Below are positions 33,151 through 41,001 of a stretch of 64,000 nt of DNA, piece by piece. The position numbers were made by a program, and so were the translations under genes. How positions within the stretch are numbered: the first letter of the stretch is position 1; every line of letters starts with the position of its first letter. The DNA comes from an uncultured Rhodospirillales bacterium. GTDB taxonomy: Bacteria; Pseudomonadota; Alphaproteobacteria; Acetobacterales; Acetobacteraceae. The stretch is taken from contig CAILMF010000020.1 in the NCBI GenBank assembly GCA_903835235.1, positions 1-64,000 of the forward strand, given 5' to 3'. Under the pieces are notes generated by a model. It did not search any database. It had not been told where the DNA came from and worked only from the letters and a program-made list of their open reading frames with translations.

Positions 33151-33906
33151 ATGCAGTTGAAGATCGAAGGCCGCGCGGCGGTTGTCACCGGCGCCAGCCA
33201 GGGCATTGGCCGCGCCTGCGCGCGGCTGCTGGCCATGCAGGGCGTGCGCGTGGCCGCTGCCGCGCGCCGCACCAATCTGGTGGCGGAACTGGCCGCCGAG
33301 GTGAAGGCCGCCGGCGGCGCCGAGATCACCCCCATCGCCTGTGATCTGTACCAGGAGGGCGCCCCTGAGGCGCTGGCAGCCGAGGCGACCCGGCTGCTGG
33401 GGCCGATCCACATTTTGATGAACGCCGCCGGCGGCAGCCGACCCATCCCGTTCGACGCCCCCAAGGCGGATTGGCAGGAAGGCATGACGCTGAACTTCTG
33501 GCGCCTGCGCGAACTGACCCATGCGCTGGTGCCTGGCATGCGCGCGGAGAAATGGGGCCGCATCGTCAACTTCACCGGCACCAGCGAACCCAAGATCATC
33601 AATGCGGCCTTCGCGGCCAAGGCGGCCGTGCATGTCTGGGCCAAGGGGCTGTCGCGCGACATCGCGGCCGACAACGTCACCATCAACAGCCTCCAGCCCG
33701 GTCGCATTCACAGCGAACAGATGACCAAGCGCTACCCCACCGCCGAGGCCGAGCGCGAATTCGCCGAAGCCGAGATTCCGATGAAGCGTTTTGGCGAAGC
33801 CGAGGAGATCGCTGCCGTGGCGGTGTTCCTGGCCAGCGAGCCGGGCGCCTATGTCACCGGTACGGTCATCCCGGTGGATGGCGGCATGAGCCGCTTCGCC
33901 TTCTGA
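33151..33906 (+). CDS. Short-chain dehydrogenase/reductase family protein lacking the usual catalytic Tyr
   Basis: A 251-residue Rossmann-fold protein with the cofactor motif TGASQGIGRACARLL and the NAAGG structural motif. In most SDRs the catalytic Tyr lies four residues before Lys (YxxxK). Here the segment is NAAFAAKAAVHVWAKGLS, placing Ala at the Tyr position, while an upstream Ser-like position (GTSEP) remains. The C-terminal YVTGTVIPVDGGMSRFAF is normal. It could be a non-canonical enzyme or a binding protein. GAAGGAG precedes the ATG at 33151. Its stop overlaps the MmgE/PrpD start (TGATG), so both belong to a catabolic operon with a Bug protein. Confidence 0.85.
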   Translation: MQLKIEGRAAVVTGASQGIGRACARLLAMQGVRVAAAARRTNLVAELAAEVKAAGGAEITPIACDLYQEGAPEALAAEATRLLGPIHILMNAAGGSRPIPFDAPKADWQEGMTLNFWRLRELTHALVPGMRAEKWGRIVNFTGTSEPKIINAAFAAKAAVHVWAKGLSRDIAADNVTINSLQPGRIHSEQMTKRYPTAEAEREFAEAEIPMKRFGEAEEIAAVAVFLASEPGAYVTGTVIPVDGGMSRFAF

Positions 33907-35261
33907 TGCCCAGCGCCGTGCAGATGCTGGCGGCACAGGCCTTGGCGCCGGTGGCGCTGGATGCGGCGCTGGCGGCGCAGGCCAAGGCGCTGCTGCTGGA
34001 CAGCCTGGGTTGCATGCTGGGCGGGGTGGCCAGTGCGCCGGCCACCGCAGCCCGCGCCGCCGCCGCGGCCATGGGCGGCACGCCGGAATGCACGGCGCCC
34101 GGGCTCGGCCGCACCAGCGCGCCGCTGGCGGTGCTGGCCAACGGAACGGCGCTGCGCTTCCTCGACGCCAATGACTACCTGTTCGGCCGCGACCCCGCGC
34201 ATCCTTCCGGCGTGGTGCCGGTGGCGCTGGCCTGCGCCGAACGCGGCGGACTTTCCGGCCGCGCCCTGCTGGAAGCGCTGGTGGCGGCCTATGAGGTGCA
34301 TCTGCGCCTGGCGGTGCATGCCGGCGCGCCCAACCTGTGGGGGCGCGGCTTCCACCACTCCACCAACCTGGGCTTTGCCGCCGCCGCCTGCGCCGCCAGG
34401 CTGCTGGGGCTGGATGTGGACCAGGCCGCGCACGCCATGGCCATCGCGGGAACCCATGCGGTGACGCTGGCGCAGTTGCAGTCGGGCGGCATCGCCAACA
34501 TCAAGGCCAGCGCCGAGGCCTATACCGCCAAGACCGGGCTGGAAGCGGCGCTGCTTGCGCAAGCCGGCATCACCGGCCCGGCGGCGATCCTGGAAGGCCC
34601 GTATGGCTGGGTGAAGGCGGTGGCCGGCGAGGCCGATCTGGCCGCCATCACCGCCCCGTTCGGCGCGCCGTGGCTGCTCTCGCAGGTCTGCATCAAGCCC
34701 TACGCTGCCGTGGCAACCGCCATGGCGCCGGTGCAGGCGGCGCTGGACCTGCATGCGCAAGGCGTGCGCGCCGAGGCGGTGGAGGCGGTGACCGTGAAGC
34801 TGCCGCGCTTTCCACTGGGAACGCCAAGCGCCGCGCCCGACCGCCGCTTTCCACTGACGCGCGAGAGCGCTGACCATTCCTTCTGGTACTGCGTCTGCAT
34901 CGCGCTGCTGGAAGGCGCCTGCAGCGAGGCGCAGTTCGACATGGCCAGGCTGGCCGACCCCGGGCTGCGCCGCCTGCTGGAGCGCACCGAACTGGAGGAG
35001 GATGCGGCGATGACCGCTCGCTGGCCCGCCGCCGGCGGCGGCGTGCAGGTGCGGCTGGCCGACGGCCGCGTGCTGGAATGCCGCCACGAATGGCCGCCCG
35101 GCCACCCGCGCAACCCGCTGTCCCCCCGCGTGTTGGAAGCCAAGTTCCATGGGTTCGCCGACCCCGTGCTGGGCCATGCCCGTGCCGTCGCGCTGGTCGA
35201 AGCGGTCTGGGCGTTGGAGGAATGTGCCGACAGCCGCGACCTGATGGAGCTGCTGGCATGA
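33906..35261 (+). CDS. MmgE/PrpD-family protein (2-methylcitrate dehydratase-like)
   Basis: A 451-residue all-alpha plus lid protein of the MmgE/PrpD family, whose characterised members dehydrate 2-methylcitrate or isomerise related acids. Motifs: LLLDSLGCMLGGVASAPATA near the N-terminus, then LDANDYLFGRDPAHPSGVVP, GRGFHHSTNLGFAAAACAAR, SGGIANIKASAEAYTAKTGL and the C-terminal ECRHEWPPGHPRNPLSPRVL. Related paralogues occur often next to Bug genes in catabolic clusters; prpB/prpC are absent here, so propionate metabolism is not implied. It overlaps both neighbours. Confidence 0.88.
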   Translation: MPSAVQMLAAQALAPVALDAALAAQAKALLLDSLGCMLGGVASAPATAARAAAAAMGGTPECTAPGLGRTSAPLAVLANGTALRFLDANDYLFGRDPAHPSGVVPVALACAERGGLSGRALLEALVAAYEVHLRLAVHAGAPNLWGRGFHHSTNLGFAAAACAARLLGLDVDQAAHAMAIAGTHAVTLAQLQSGGIANIKASAEAYTAKTGLEAALLAQAGITGPAAILEGPYGWVKAVAGEADLAAITAPFGAPWLLSQVCIKPYAAVATAMAPVQAALDLHAQGVRAEAVEAVTVKLPRFPLGTPSAAPDRRFPLTRESADHSFWYCVCIALLEGACSEAQFDMARLADPGLRRLLERTELEEDAAMTARWPAAGGGVQVRLADGRVLECRHEWPPGHPRNPLSPRVLEAKFHGFADPVLGHARAVALVEAVWALEECADSRDLMELLA

Positions 35262-36262
35262 AGCGCCGCACGCTGCTGGCAACGCTCGCCGCACCCGCGC
35301 TGGCACGGGCGCAACCTGGCGGGCCGCCTCAGCCCCCGGCGTCGGCCGGCGCTCCGGCGACTGGGCCAGGCTGGCCAGACCGGCCGCTGAAGCTGGTGGT
35401 GCCTTTCCCGCCCGGCGGTGTGGCCGATGTGCTGGCCCGACCGCTGGCGCAGGCGCTGGCTGGCGGGCTGGGGCAGCCGGTGGTGGTGGAGAATCGCGGC
35501 GGCGCGGCCGGCACCATCGGCGCCGCGGCCGTCGCGCGGGCGGCGCCGGATGGCCTGACCCTGCTGTTCGGCACCGCCAACGAGCTGGCGATGACGCCGC
35601 CGCTGCACCCCGACCTGCCTTACGACCCGCGCACCGGCTTCGCGCCGATCACCCCCGTGGCCAGCTTCCCCAATGTGCTGGTGGTGCGCCCGGGCAGCGG
35701 GCTGGAAACCATGCCGGCGCTGCTGGCCGAGGCGAAGCGGCGCTCGCTGAGCTACGCGTCCTCGGGCATCGGCAGCACCAACCACCTGAGCGGCGCGCTG
35801 CTGGCCGAACAGGCCGGGATGGCGCTGACCCATGTGCCCTACAGTGGCGGCGGGCCGGCGCTGAACGACGTGATCGCCGGACATGTCGACCTGTTCTTCG
35901 CCACGCTGCCCTCGGTTACCGGCCATGTCCGCGGCGGCCAGCTGAAGGCGCTGCTGGTCACCGCCGAGCGCCGCAGCCCGGCGCTGCTCGAGGTGCCGAG
36001 CGCGGCCGAGGCCGGCTTGCCGGAGCTGCTGGTCTCCACCTGGAACGGCGTGCTGGCGCCGGCGGGCACGCCACGGCCGGTGGTGCTGCGGCTGCACGGG
36101 GCTATCCGTTCGGCCCTGGAGGAACCCGCGCTGCGCGAACGCTACGCGCTGGTGGGCGCCGAGCCGTTGACGCTTGCGCCCGAAGCCTTCGCCACCCTGC
36201 TGGCGCGTGACCTTGAGCGCTGGACGGCGGTGATTCGCCGCGCCGGCATCCGCCGGGAGTGA
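35258..36262 (+). CDS. Bug/TctC-family solute-binding protein
   Basis: A 334-residue periplasmic binding protein with signal peptide MKRRTLLATLAAPALARAQ and an extended Pro/Ala linker before the mature core. Family motifs: WPDRPLKLVVPFPPGGVADV, GQPVVVENRGGAAGTIG, AAPDGLTLLFGTANELA, LTHVPYSGGGPALNDVIAG and VPSAAEAGLPELLVSTWNG. It starts by a four-base overlap with MmgE/PrpD, so it presumably supplies or senses the substrate of that operon. No membrane transporter subunits are adjacent. Confidence 0.92.
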   Translation: MKRRTLLATLAAPALARAQPGGPPQPPASAGAPATGPGWPDRPLKLVVPFPPGGVADVLARPLAQALAGGLGQPVVVENRGGAAGTIGAAAVARAAPDGLTLLFGTANELAMTPPLHPDLPYDPRTGFAPITPVASFPNVLVVRPGSGLETMPALLAEAKRRSLSYASSGIGSTNHLSGALLAEQAGMALTHVPYSGGGPALNDVIAGHVDLFFATLPSVTGHVRGGQLKALLVTAERRSPALLEVPSAAEAGLPELLVSTWNGVLAPAGTPRPVVLRLHGAIRSALEEPALRERYALVGAEPLTLAPEAFATLLARDLERWTAVIRRAGIRRE

Positions 36263-36267
36263 CCGCC

Positions 36268-36909
36268 ATGGACTATGCCGGCAAGGGCGTGCTGATGCTC
36301 TGGTTGGACGTGACCCCTGAGCTGCGCGCCGAGACCGACACCTGGTACGCGGTGGAGCACCTGCCGGACCGTGTCGGCCCTGGCGGCTACCTCTGCGCGC
36401 GGCGCTACCGGGCGGTGCAGGCCAGCCCTGAATACCTGACCTTTTTCGTGGCCGAAACGCCCGCCGACCTGGCCAGCCCCGGCTATCTCGGCCTGGTGCA
36501 GCGGATCAGCCCGCAGTCGCACCGCATCCGCGCCGGCTTCCGCGACGTGGCGCGCAATACGTTTCTGGTTGTCGCCGGGCATAGCCTGGGCGTGGGTGGC
36601 GTGGTGCTGGCCCTGCGCAGCCGCGGCGGCGCCCTGGCGCCATTGGTGGCGGAATTGGCGCAGGCGCAGGGCGTGGTGGCGGTGCACGCGCTGCAAGCCG
36701 CACCCGAAATCCGCGCCCGGATGGACGCCGTCCGCGTCACCGGCCTGGCCGACGCGCCCACCGGCGATGTGCTGCTGGTTGAGGCGTTGCAGGCCGAGGA
36801 CCTGCACGCCCTGCGCCAGGGGCCGCTCTCAACCGCCGCCCTCGCCACGCGCGGCATCTCGGAGGAACATCATGGCCTCTACGCCCTGCAGCACCACCTG
36901 GCGCGCTAG
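36268..36909 (+). CDS. Dimeric alpha-beta barrel-like (EthD/DUF4286-type) protein
   Basis: A 213-residue cytoplasmic protein. The first half has WYAVEHLPDRVGPGGYLCAR, then RYRAVQASPEYLTFFVAETP and a Leu/Ala-SPGYL ending. This is the pattern of small alpha-beta barrel proteins where an E-H-L-P-x-R helix follows the first strand. The second half looks like a diverged repeat of the same fold. Such proteins sit in aromatic or acid catabolic operons with uncertain roles. GGGAG lies eight bases before the ATG at 36268; an upstream GTG at 36259 overlaps the Bug stop. The 3' end overlaps the next Bug gene by 38 bases. Confidence 0.6.
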   Translation: MDYAGKGVLMLWLDVTPELRAETDTWYAVEHLPDRVGPGGYLCARRYRAVQASPEYLTFFVAETPADLASPGYLGLVQRISPQSHRIRAGFRDVARNTFLVVAGHSLGVGGVVLALRSRGGALAPLVAELAQAQGVVAVHALQAAPEIRARMDAVRVTGLADAPTGDVLLVEALQAEDLHALRQGPLSTAALATRGISEEHHGLYALQHHLAR

Positions 36910-37843
36910 CCGCCGCGCGCTGTTGGGCGCCGCGCTGGCCATGCCCGCGCCGGCGCAGGAGGCCCGCGCCATGCGTTGGGTGGTGCCCTGGCCGCCGGGC
37001 GGCAGCACGGACGTGATCGCGCGGCTGATCGCGGCGCAGGTCGGCCCGCTGCTGGGCCAGGCGGTGCTGATTGAAAACCGCTCCGGCGCCGGTGGTGTCC
37101 TGGGCAGCGATGCCGTGGCCAAGGCGGCGCCGGATGGCCTGACCGTGCTGGTCAGCGACGGTGCCCTGGCCACCGCGCCCAGCCTGAACCGCAGCCTGCC
37201 TTTCGACCCCGCCGTTGACCTGCGGGCGGTCTCGCTGGCGGTCACGCTGCCGCATGTGGTGGCGGTAAATCCAGCCTTCCCGGCCGCCACCCTGGGGGGC
37301 TTCATCGTCGAGGCAAAGCGCAGGAACCTGGATTTCGGCTCGGGCGGCATCGGCTCGCCCCTGCACCTGGCGGGGGAATTGTTACGCCTGGCGGCCGGCA
37401 TCAGCTGGACACATATTCCCTATCGCGGTGCCGCGCCCGCCGTCACCGCGCTGTTGGCGAATGAAGTGCAAGTGGTGGTGCCGAGCCTGCCGGCCGTGCT
37501 GGCGCATATCCGCGAGGGCCGGCTGCGTGGCCTGGCAATAACCAGTGCGAACCGAGCGCCGCTGCTGCCCAATGTGCCCACGGCGGCCGAAGCCGGCCTG
37601 CCGGAGGCGCAGATGACGGGTTGGGTGGGCCTGCACATGCCCGCCCACAGCGCCGAGGCAGCGGTGAGCCGGCTGGCCGCCGCTGTCCGCGAAGCCTTGT
37701 CCGCGCCAAGCCTGCGCGACCGGCTGGCCGAACAGGGCGCCCAGGTCGCGGCGAGGGGGCCAGACGACTACGCCGGCTTCATTGCCGCGGAAACCGCCAG
37801 GTGGTCGGCCGTGATCCGCGCCGCCGGCATTCAGCCGGAGTGA
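36872..37843 (+). CDS. Bug/TctC-family solute-binding protein
   Basis: A 323-residue binding protein, the second Bug gene in this operon. The signal region (ASRRALLGAALAMPAPAQ) is preceded by a short hydrophilic N-terminus. Core motifs are MRWVVPWPPGGSTDVIARLI, GQAVLIENRSGAGGVLGSDA, AAPDGLTVLVSDGALATAPS, WTHIPYRGAAPAVTALLANE and VPTAAEAGLPEAQMTGWVG. GGAGGAA precedes the ATG, inside the end of the previous gene. Two Bug genes in one operon suggest related substrates or a recent duplication followed by divergence. Confidence 0.9.
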   Translation: MASTPCSTTWRASRRALLGAALAMPAPAQEARAMRWVVPWPPGGSTDVIARLIAAQVGPLLGQAVLIENRSGAGGVLGSDAVAKAAPDGLTVLVSDGALATAPSLNRSLPFDPAVDLRAVSLAVTLPHVVAVNPAFPAATLGGFIVEAKRRNLDFGSGGIGSPLHLAGELLRLAAGISWTHIPYRGAAPAVTALLANEVQVVVPSLPAVLAHIREGRLRGLAITSANRAPLLPNVPTAAEAGLPEAQMTGWVGLHMPAHSAEAAVSRLAAAVREALSAPSLRDRLAEQGAQVAARGPDDYAGFIAAETARWSAVIRAAGIQPE

Positions 37844-37848
37844 GGGGG

Positions 37849-37873
37849 GCCGGACGCCGCAACGGCGTCTGGC
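37849..37873 (+). terminator. Stem-loop after the SDR-MmgE-Bug operon
   Basis: CCGGACGCCG (37850-37859) pairs with CGGCGTCTGG (37863-37872) across CAA, with one G-U pair and an additional outer G-C. It follows the Bug stop by six bases and lies between convergent operons, so it probably ends transcription. A run of five T appears about 16 bases later. Confidence 0.6.
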
Positions 37874-37948
37874 ATGAACCGCGCCCAGCTTTTTCCCCGT
37901 CCGTGCTGATGCCGCCGATGGGCATGAGGAAGCGGCGGCGGCGGCGCA

Positions 37949-38356
37949 TCAGTCCTTCAGGCGGAACACCGGCAGGCCCAGTTCCGGATCGGTGGTCTCA
38001 TGGAAGGCCACCTGTACCGCGGCGCCCATCGTCACCGCCTCGGCCGCGCAGTCCACCACGTTGGACAGCAGCCGCACGCCCTCCGCCAGCTCGATGATGG
38101 CGACGACATAGGGCGCGTGGTCCTTCCATTCCGGCTGCACCGCGCGGCGCACGATGGAGAAGGAAACGACGCGGCCTTCGCCGGAGCAGTCGCGCCAGGT
38201 CAGCGCCGTGCCGCAGTGCGGGCAGGCGCCGGCGGGCGGCCAGTTCCAGGTATTGCAGGGCTGGCAGAACGGCATCGCCAGCCGGCCTTCGCGCGCGGCG
38301 ACCCAGTGCGGACGTGCCTCGCGGTTGCCGCGCGGGGCGGAGTGGATCATCGCCAT
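37949..38356 (-). CDS. DUF35/OB-fold zinc-ribbon protein (ChsH2-type partner of a thiolase-like enzyme)
   Basis: A 135-residue protein with an N-terminal helical part, a zinc ribbon with four Cys (CQPC and CPHC) and an OB-fold (GRVVSFSIVRRAVQPEW, PYVVAIIELAEGVRLLSNVV). DUF35 proteins pair with thiolase-like or hydratase enzymes acting on acyl-CoA. Six bases separate it from the thiolase-like gene upstream, the usual partner arrangement. The best-studied analogue is ChsH2's DUF35 domain with the aldolase Ltp2 in steroid side-chain breakdown. The substrate is unknown here. Confidence 0.85.
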   Translation of the reverse strand: MAMIHSAPRGNREARPHWVAAREGRLAMPFCQPCNTWNWPPAGACPHCGTALTWRDCSGEGRVVSFSIVRRAVQPEWKDHAPYVVAIIELAEGVRLLSNVVDCAAEAVTMGAAVQVAFHETTDPELGLPVFRLKD

Positions 38357-38362
38357 GGTCGT

Positions 38363-39520
38363 TCAGCCCTTGCCCAGCAGCAGCGTGCCATGGGTGGCGA
38401 AGACGCCGCCCATGCCGTGGGTCAGCGTGGTTTCCACGCGCTTGAGTTGCCGGTCGCCGGCCTGGCCGCGCAACTGCACCACCGCTTCCACCAGGTTGGA
38501 GATGCCGGCGGCGCGGCCAGGATAGCCATGGCTGAGCAGCCCGCCATGGATGTTCAGCGGCAGCCGGCCATCCGCGTTGAACTCGCCCGCGCGGAAGGCG
38601 GCGCCGGCACCGCCTGGGGGGGCCAGGCCCAGCGCCTCGATGTTCATCAGCAGTGCAATGGTGAAGCAGTCATAGACCAGCGCCAGGTCGATATCGGCGG
38701 CGGCGCGCCCGGCCTGCGCCAACGCGTCGCGCAGCGAGGGGCCGGCGCCGGAATCGGTCAGCGACGCCGCAGCGGAAAGATGCAGCCGCGCGGCGCAGAA
38801 CCCGGCGCCCAGCACTTTCACCAGTGGCTGGCGCAGGTCCCGCGCCCGCTCCTGTGAAGTGACCACCACGGCGGCGCCGCCATCGGAAACCGGGGTGCAG
38901 TCCAGCAGGCGCAACGGGTCGGCGATCATCTGCGTGGCGCGATAGCTCTCCAGCGTCATTGGCTGGCGCATATGCGCGTTGGGGTGCGCCATGGCGTGGC
39001 GCCGGTCATGCATCGCCGCCGCGGCCAGGTCTTCATCCGTGGCGCCGTACTGGTCCATGTAGGCACGGGCGCAGATGCCGAACAGCGACGGCACGGAAGG
39101 CCCATAGGGGCGCTCGATATCCGGATGTACCGGGCCGGCATCGGCCAGCGTGTTGACGTAGGCGTTGCGGCTGACAACGCTCAGCGGCATGTCCGCCGAG
39201 ACCACCAGCACCGTCTTCGCCCGCCCGCCCGCGATCATCATCCGCGCCATGTCGGTCATCACGGCCGGCGCGGCGCCGCCGCCTTCCACCGTCAGTGCGA
39301 CGGGCGGCGCAATGCCCATGAACTCCGCCAGCGCGGTGGCGTGGATCAGATAGGGGTCGGAGCGCGGCGAGAGGGTGATGATGGCGTCCACATCCCGCGC
39401 GTGCAGCCCGGCATCCGCCAGCGCCATGCGCGCCAGCGTGCTGTGCAGCCCCATGGGGGTGACGCCGGGCATCTTGCCCTGGGGCAGTTCGGCGATGCCG
39501 ACGATGGCGCTGTCTGTCAT
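38363..39520 (-). CDS. Cys-less SCP2/Ltp2-type thiolase-like protein
   Basis: A 385-residue thiolase-superfamily protein. Where thiolases have the nucleophilic Cys, this has ALTVEGGGAAPAVM. The C-terminal His-containing GHPxGxSG motif is changed to SHGYPGRAAG, with Tyr. These are traits of lipid-transfer/Ltp2-type aldolases rather than condensing thiolases. Other landmarks: VYDCFTIALLMNIEALGL and the terminal GGVFATHGTLLL. Together with the DUF35 partner it may catalyse retro-aldol release from a beta-hydroxyacyl-CoA. The start at 39520 overlaps the CoA-ligase stop (ATGA). Confidence 0.82.
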   Translation of the reverse strand: MTDSAIVGIAELPQGKMPGVTPMGLHSTLARMALADAGLHARDVDAIITLSPRSDPYLIHATALAEFMGIAPPVALTVEGGGAAPAVMTDMARMMIAGGRAKTVLVVSADMPLSVVSRNAYVNTLADAGPVHPDIERPYGPSVPSLFGICARAYMDQYGATDEDLAAAAMHDRRHAMAHPNAHMRQPMTLESYRATQMIADPLRLLDCTPVSDGGAAVVVTSQERARDLRQPLVKVLGAGFCAARLHLSAAASLTDSGAGPSLRDALAQAGRAAADIDLALVYDCFTIALLMNIEALGLAPPGGAGAAFRAGEFNADGRLPLNIHGGLLSHGYPGRAAGISNLVEAVVQLRGQAGDRQLKRVETTLTHGMGGVFATHGTLLLGKG

Positions 39521-41001
39521 TGGGCCTGCTCGTTGATCAGCCAGCGGGGTTTCCACCCACCGGCGCCGTAGAGGCGGTGGTTCATCTGTTCGGGCGTGCA
39601 TGCGTCCACGCTGTCCAGCCGCAACTCCACCGCGCCGAAGATCAGGCTGCGGAAGCGGTCGGCGTCCAGCCCTGCCAGCAGGTGTCCGCGCACGGTCAGC
39701 TTGCCGTGCTCGTCGCCGCGGATGTCGATCTGGTAGCTGTCGCGGGGAAAGGCGGTCTCGATCGCGGCGCGGAGTTCGGCCAGGTCAACGCGCGCGCCCT
39801 TCACCTTGATGAAGTCGGCCAGCAGCCGGCGGAAGGGCGGGAATAGCCGCGGCACGGTCAGCCCGCAGCCGGGGCATTCATCGAAGCGCGTGCCGCCATC
39901 GATGGTGTCGCCGGACCAGTAGCGCAGGATGACGGTGCCGTGCCAGTCGATGTGGCTCCACACCAGCACGCCGCGCTCGCCAGGCTTGGCCGGCAGCCTG
40001 GTGTCGGGGTCGATGATCTCGATGAAGTAGTGCTGCGGGTCCACGTGCAGGCCCATGCCTTCGTCGCACTCACGGAACCCGCCGGATTTCAGCTCCGTGC
40101 TGGACATGCCCTGCACCAGCCGCGCGCCGGGCGCGCCCAACTGGCGCAGCGCAGTGCGGATGCTGGCGGCATAGCCCTCGCTCAGCGCCTCGGCCGAAGC
40201 GGAGAGCAGTTGCAGCGCGGGCAGCCCGGCGATCTTCCCTTCCGCCTGCAAGGCCACGGCGGTTTCCAGCCAGTTCACCAGGTAGCTGGACGTGCCGTAC
40301 AGCGCCTGCGTGCCGTCCCTGGCTGCCACCAGCACCTGGTTCTCGGTGGAGACGGTGCGCCCGCCCATCATCGCCCGCAGCGGCTGGCCGTTCAGGATCG
40401 GCACCAGCAGGTTGCCGTAGAAGCCCAGATGCTCGCCGGCCGGCAGCAGCGACATGAAGCGCTGTTCCGGCGACCAGCCGACCATGTTGTGGTGGAACAG
40501 CGCACAGCGCTTGAACGGCCCATGCAGGTCACTCAGCGTATAGACGGACTGCGCCGCATTCCCCGTGGTGCCACCGGTGCGGGTGTAAAGTATCGGCTGC
40601 CAGTCATGCAGGAAGGCGCGATACGCGCGCTCCTCAAGCGGCGTCGGCGGCTCGATATCGCCGGCCTCCTCGGCCGCGCGCTCGGCCTGCCGCGCGTAGC
40701 GGGCCAGCGACGCGGCATCGATCTCCTCTGTTCGCGGGTCCGCCCGCCGCCCCGGGTAGTTCGGCGCCAGCACGAAGTCGGCGGCCTGGTCGCGCAACTC
40801 ATCCTTCGACGTGAACGGCACCTTCGCCGCCCAATCAGCCTCGCTGGCAATGTCGGCCGCGCCCAGCCCAAGGGCCGCGAAGCGCGCGCGGTAGAACGGC
40901 GAATACCGCAGCACATCCCGCGCCAGGAAGGCGCGCAACCGCGCGAAGCTCTCCGCCCGCTGCTGTTCAGGCGCAACGCCACGGCAGCGCAGCGCGCTCA
41001 T
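39517..41001 (-). CDS. PaaK-like phenylacetate-CoA ligase family enzyme
   Basis: A 494-residue adenylating enzyme. The phosphate-binding loop reads YTRTGGTTGNAAQSVY and the downstream acidic region is SSTELKSGGFRECDEGMGLH, with the SGDTIDGGTRFDECPGCGLTV segment and the C-terminal lid. Similar enzymes activate aryl or acyl acids to CoA esters. The N-terminus has the typical YSPFYRARFAALG motif. It lies upstream of the thiolase-like gene and overlaps the LLM monooxygenase stop, so the operon is ordered monooxygenase, ligase, thiolase-like, DUF35. The substrate is not identifiable. Confidence 0.85.
   Translation of the reverse strand: MSALRCRGVAPEQQRAESFARLRAFLARDVLRYSPFYRARFAALGLGAADIASEADWAAKVPFTSKDELRDQAADFVLAPNYPGRRADPRTEEIDAASLARYARQAERAAEEAGDIEPPTPLEERAYRAFLHDWQPILYTRTGGTTGNAAQSVYTLSDLHGPFKRCALFHHNMVGWSPEQRFMSLLPAGEHLGFYGNLLVPILNGQPLRAMMGGRTVSTENQVLVAARDGTQALYGTSSYLVNWLETAVALQAEGKIAGLPALQLLSASAEALSEGYAASIRTALRQLGAPGARLVQGMSSTELKSGGFRECDEGMGLHVDPQHYFIEIIDPDTRLPAKPGERGVLVWSHIDWHGTVILRYWSGDTIDGGTRFDECPGCGLTVPRLFPPFRRLLADFIKVKGARVDLAELRAAIETAFPRDSYQIDIRGDEHGKLTVRGHLLAGLDADRFRSLIFGAVELRLDSVDACTPEQMNHRLYGAGGWKPRWLINEQAQ

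Noticed and set aside
33906-35261. PrpD of a methylcitrate cycle
   Set aside because: prpB, prpC and acn-type neighbours are absent; MmgE/PrpD paralogues are common in unrelated catabolic operons.
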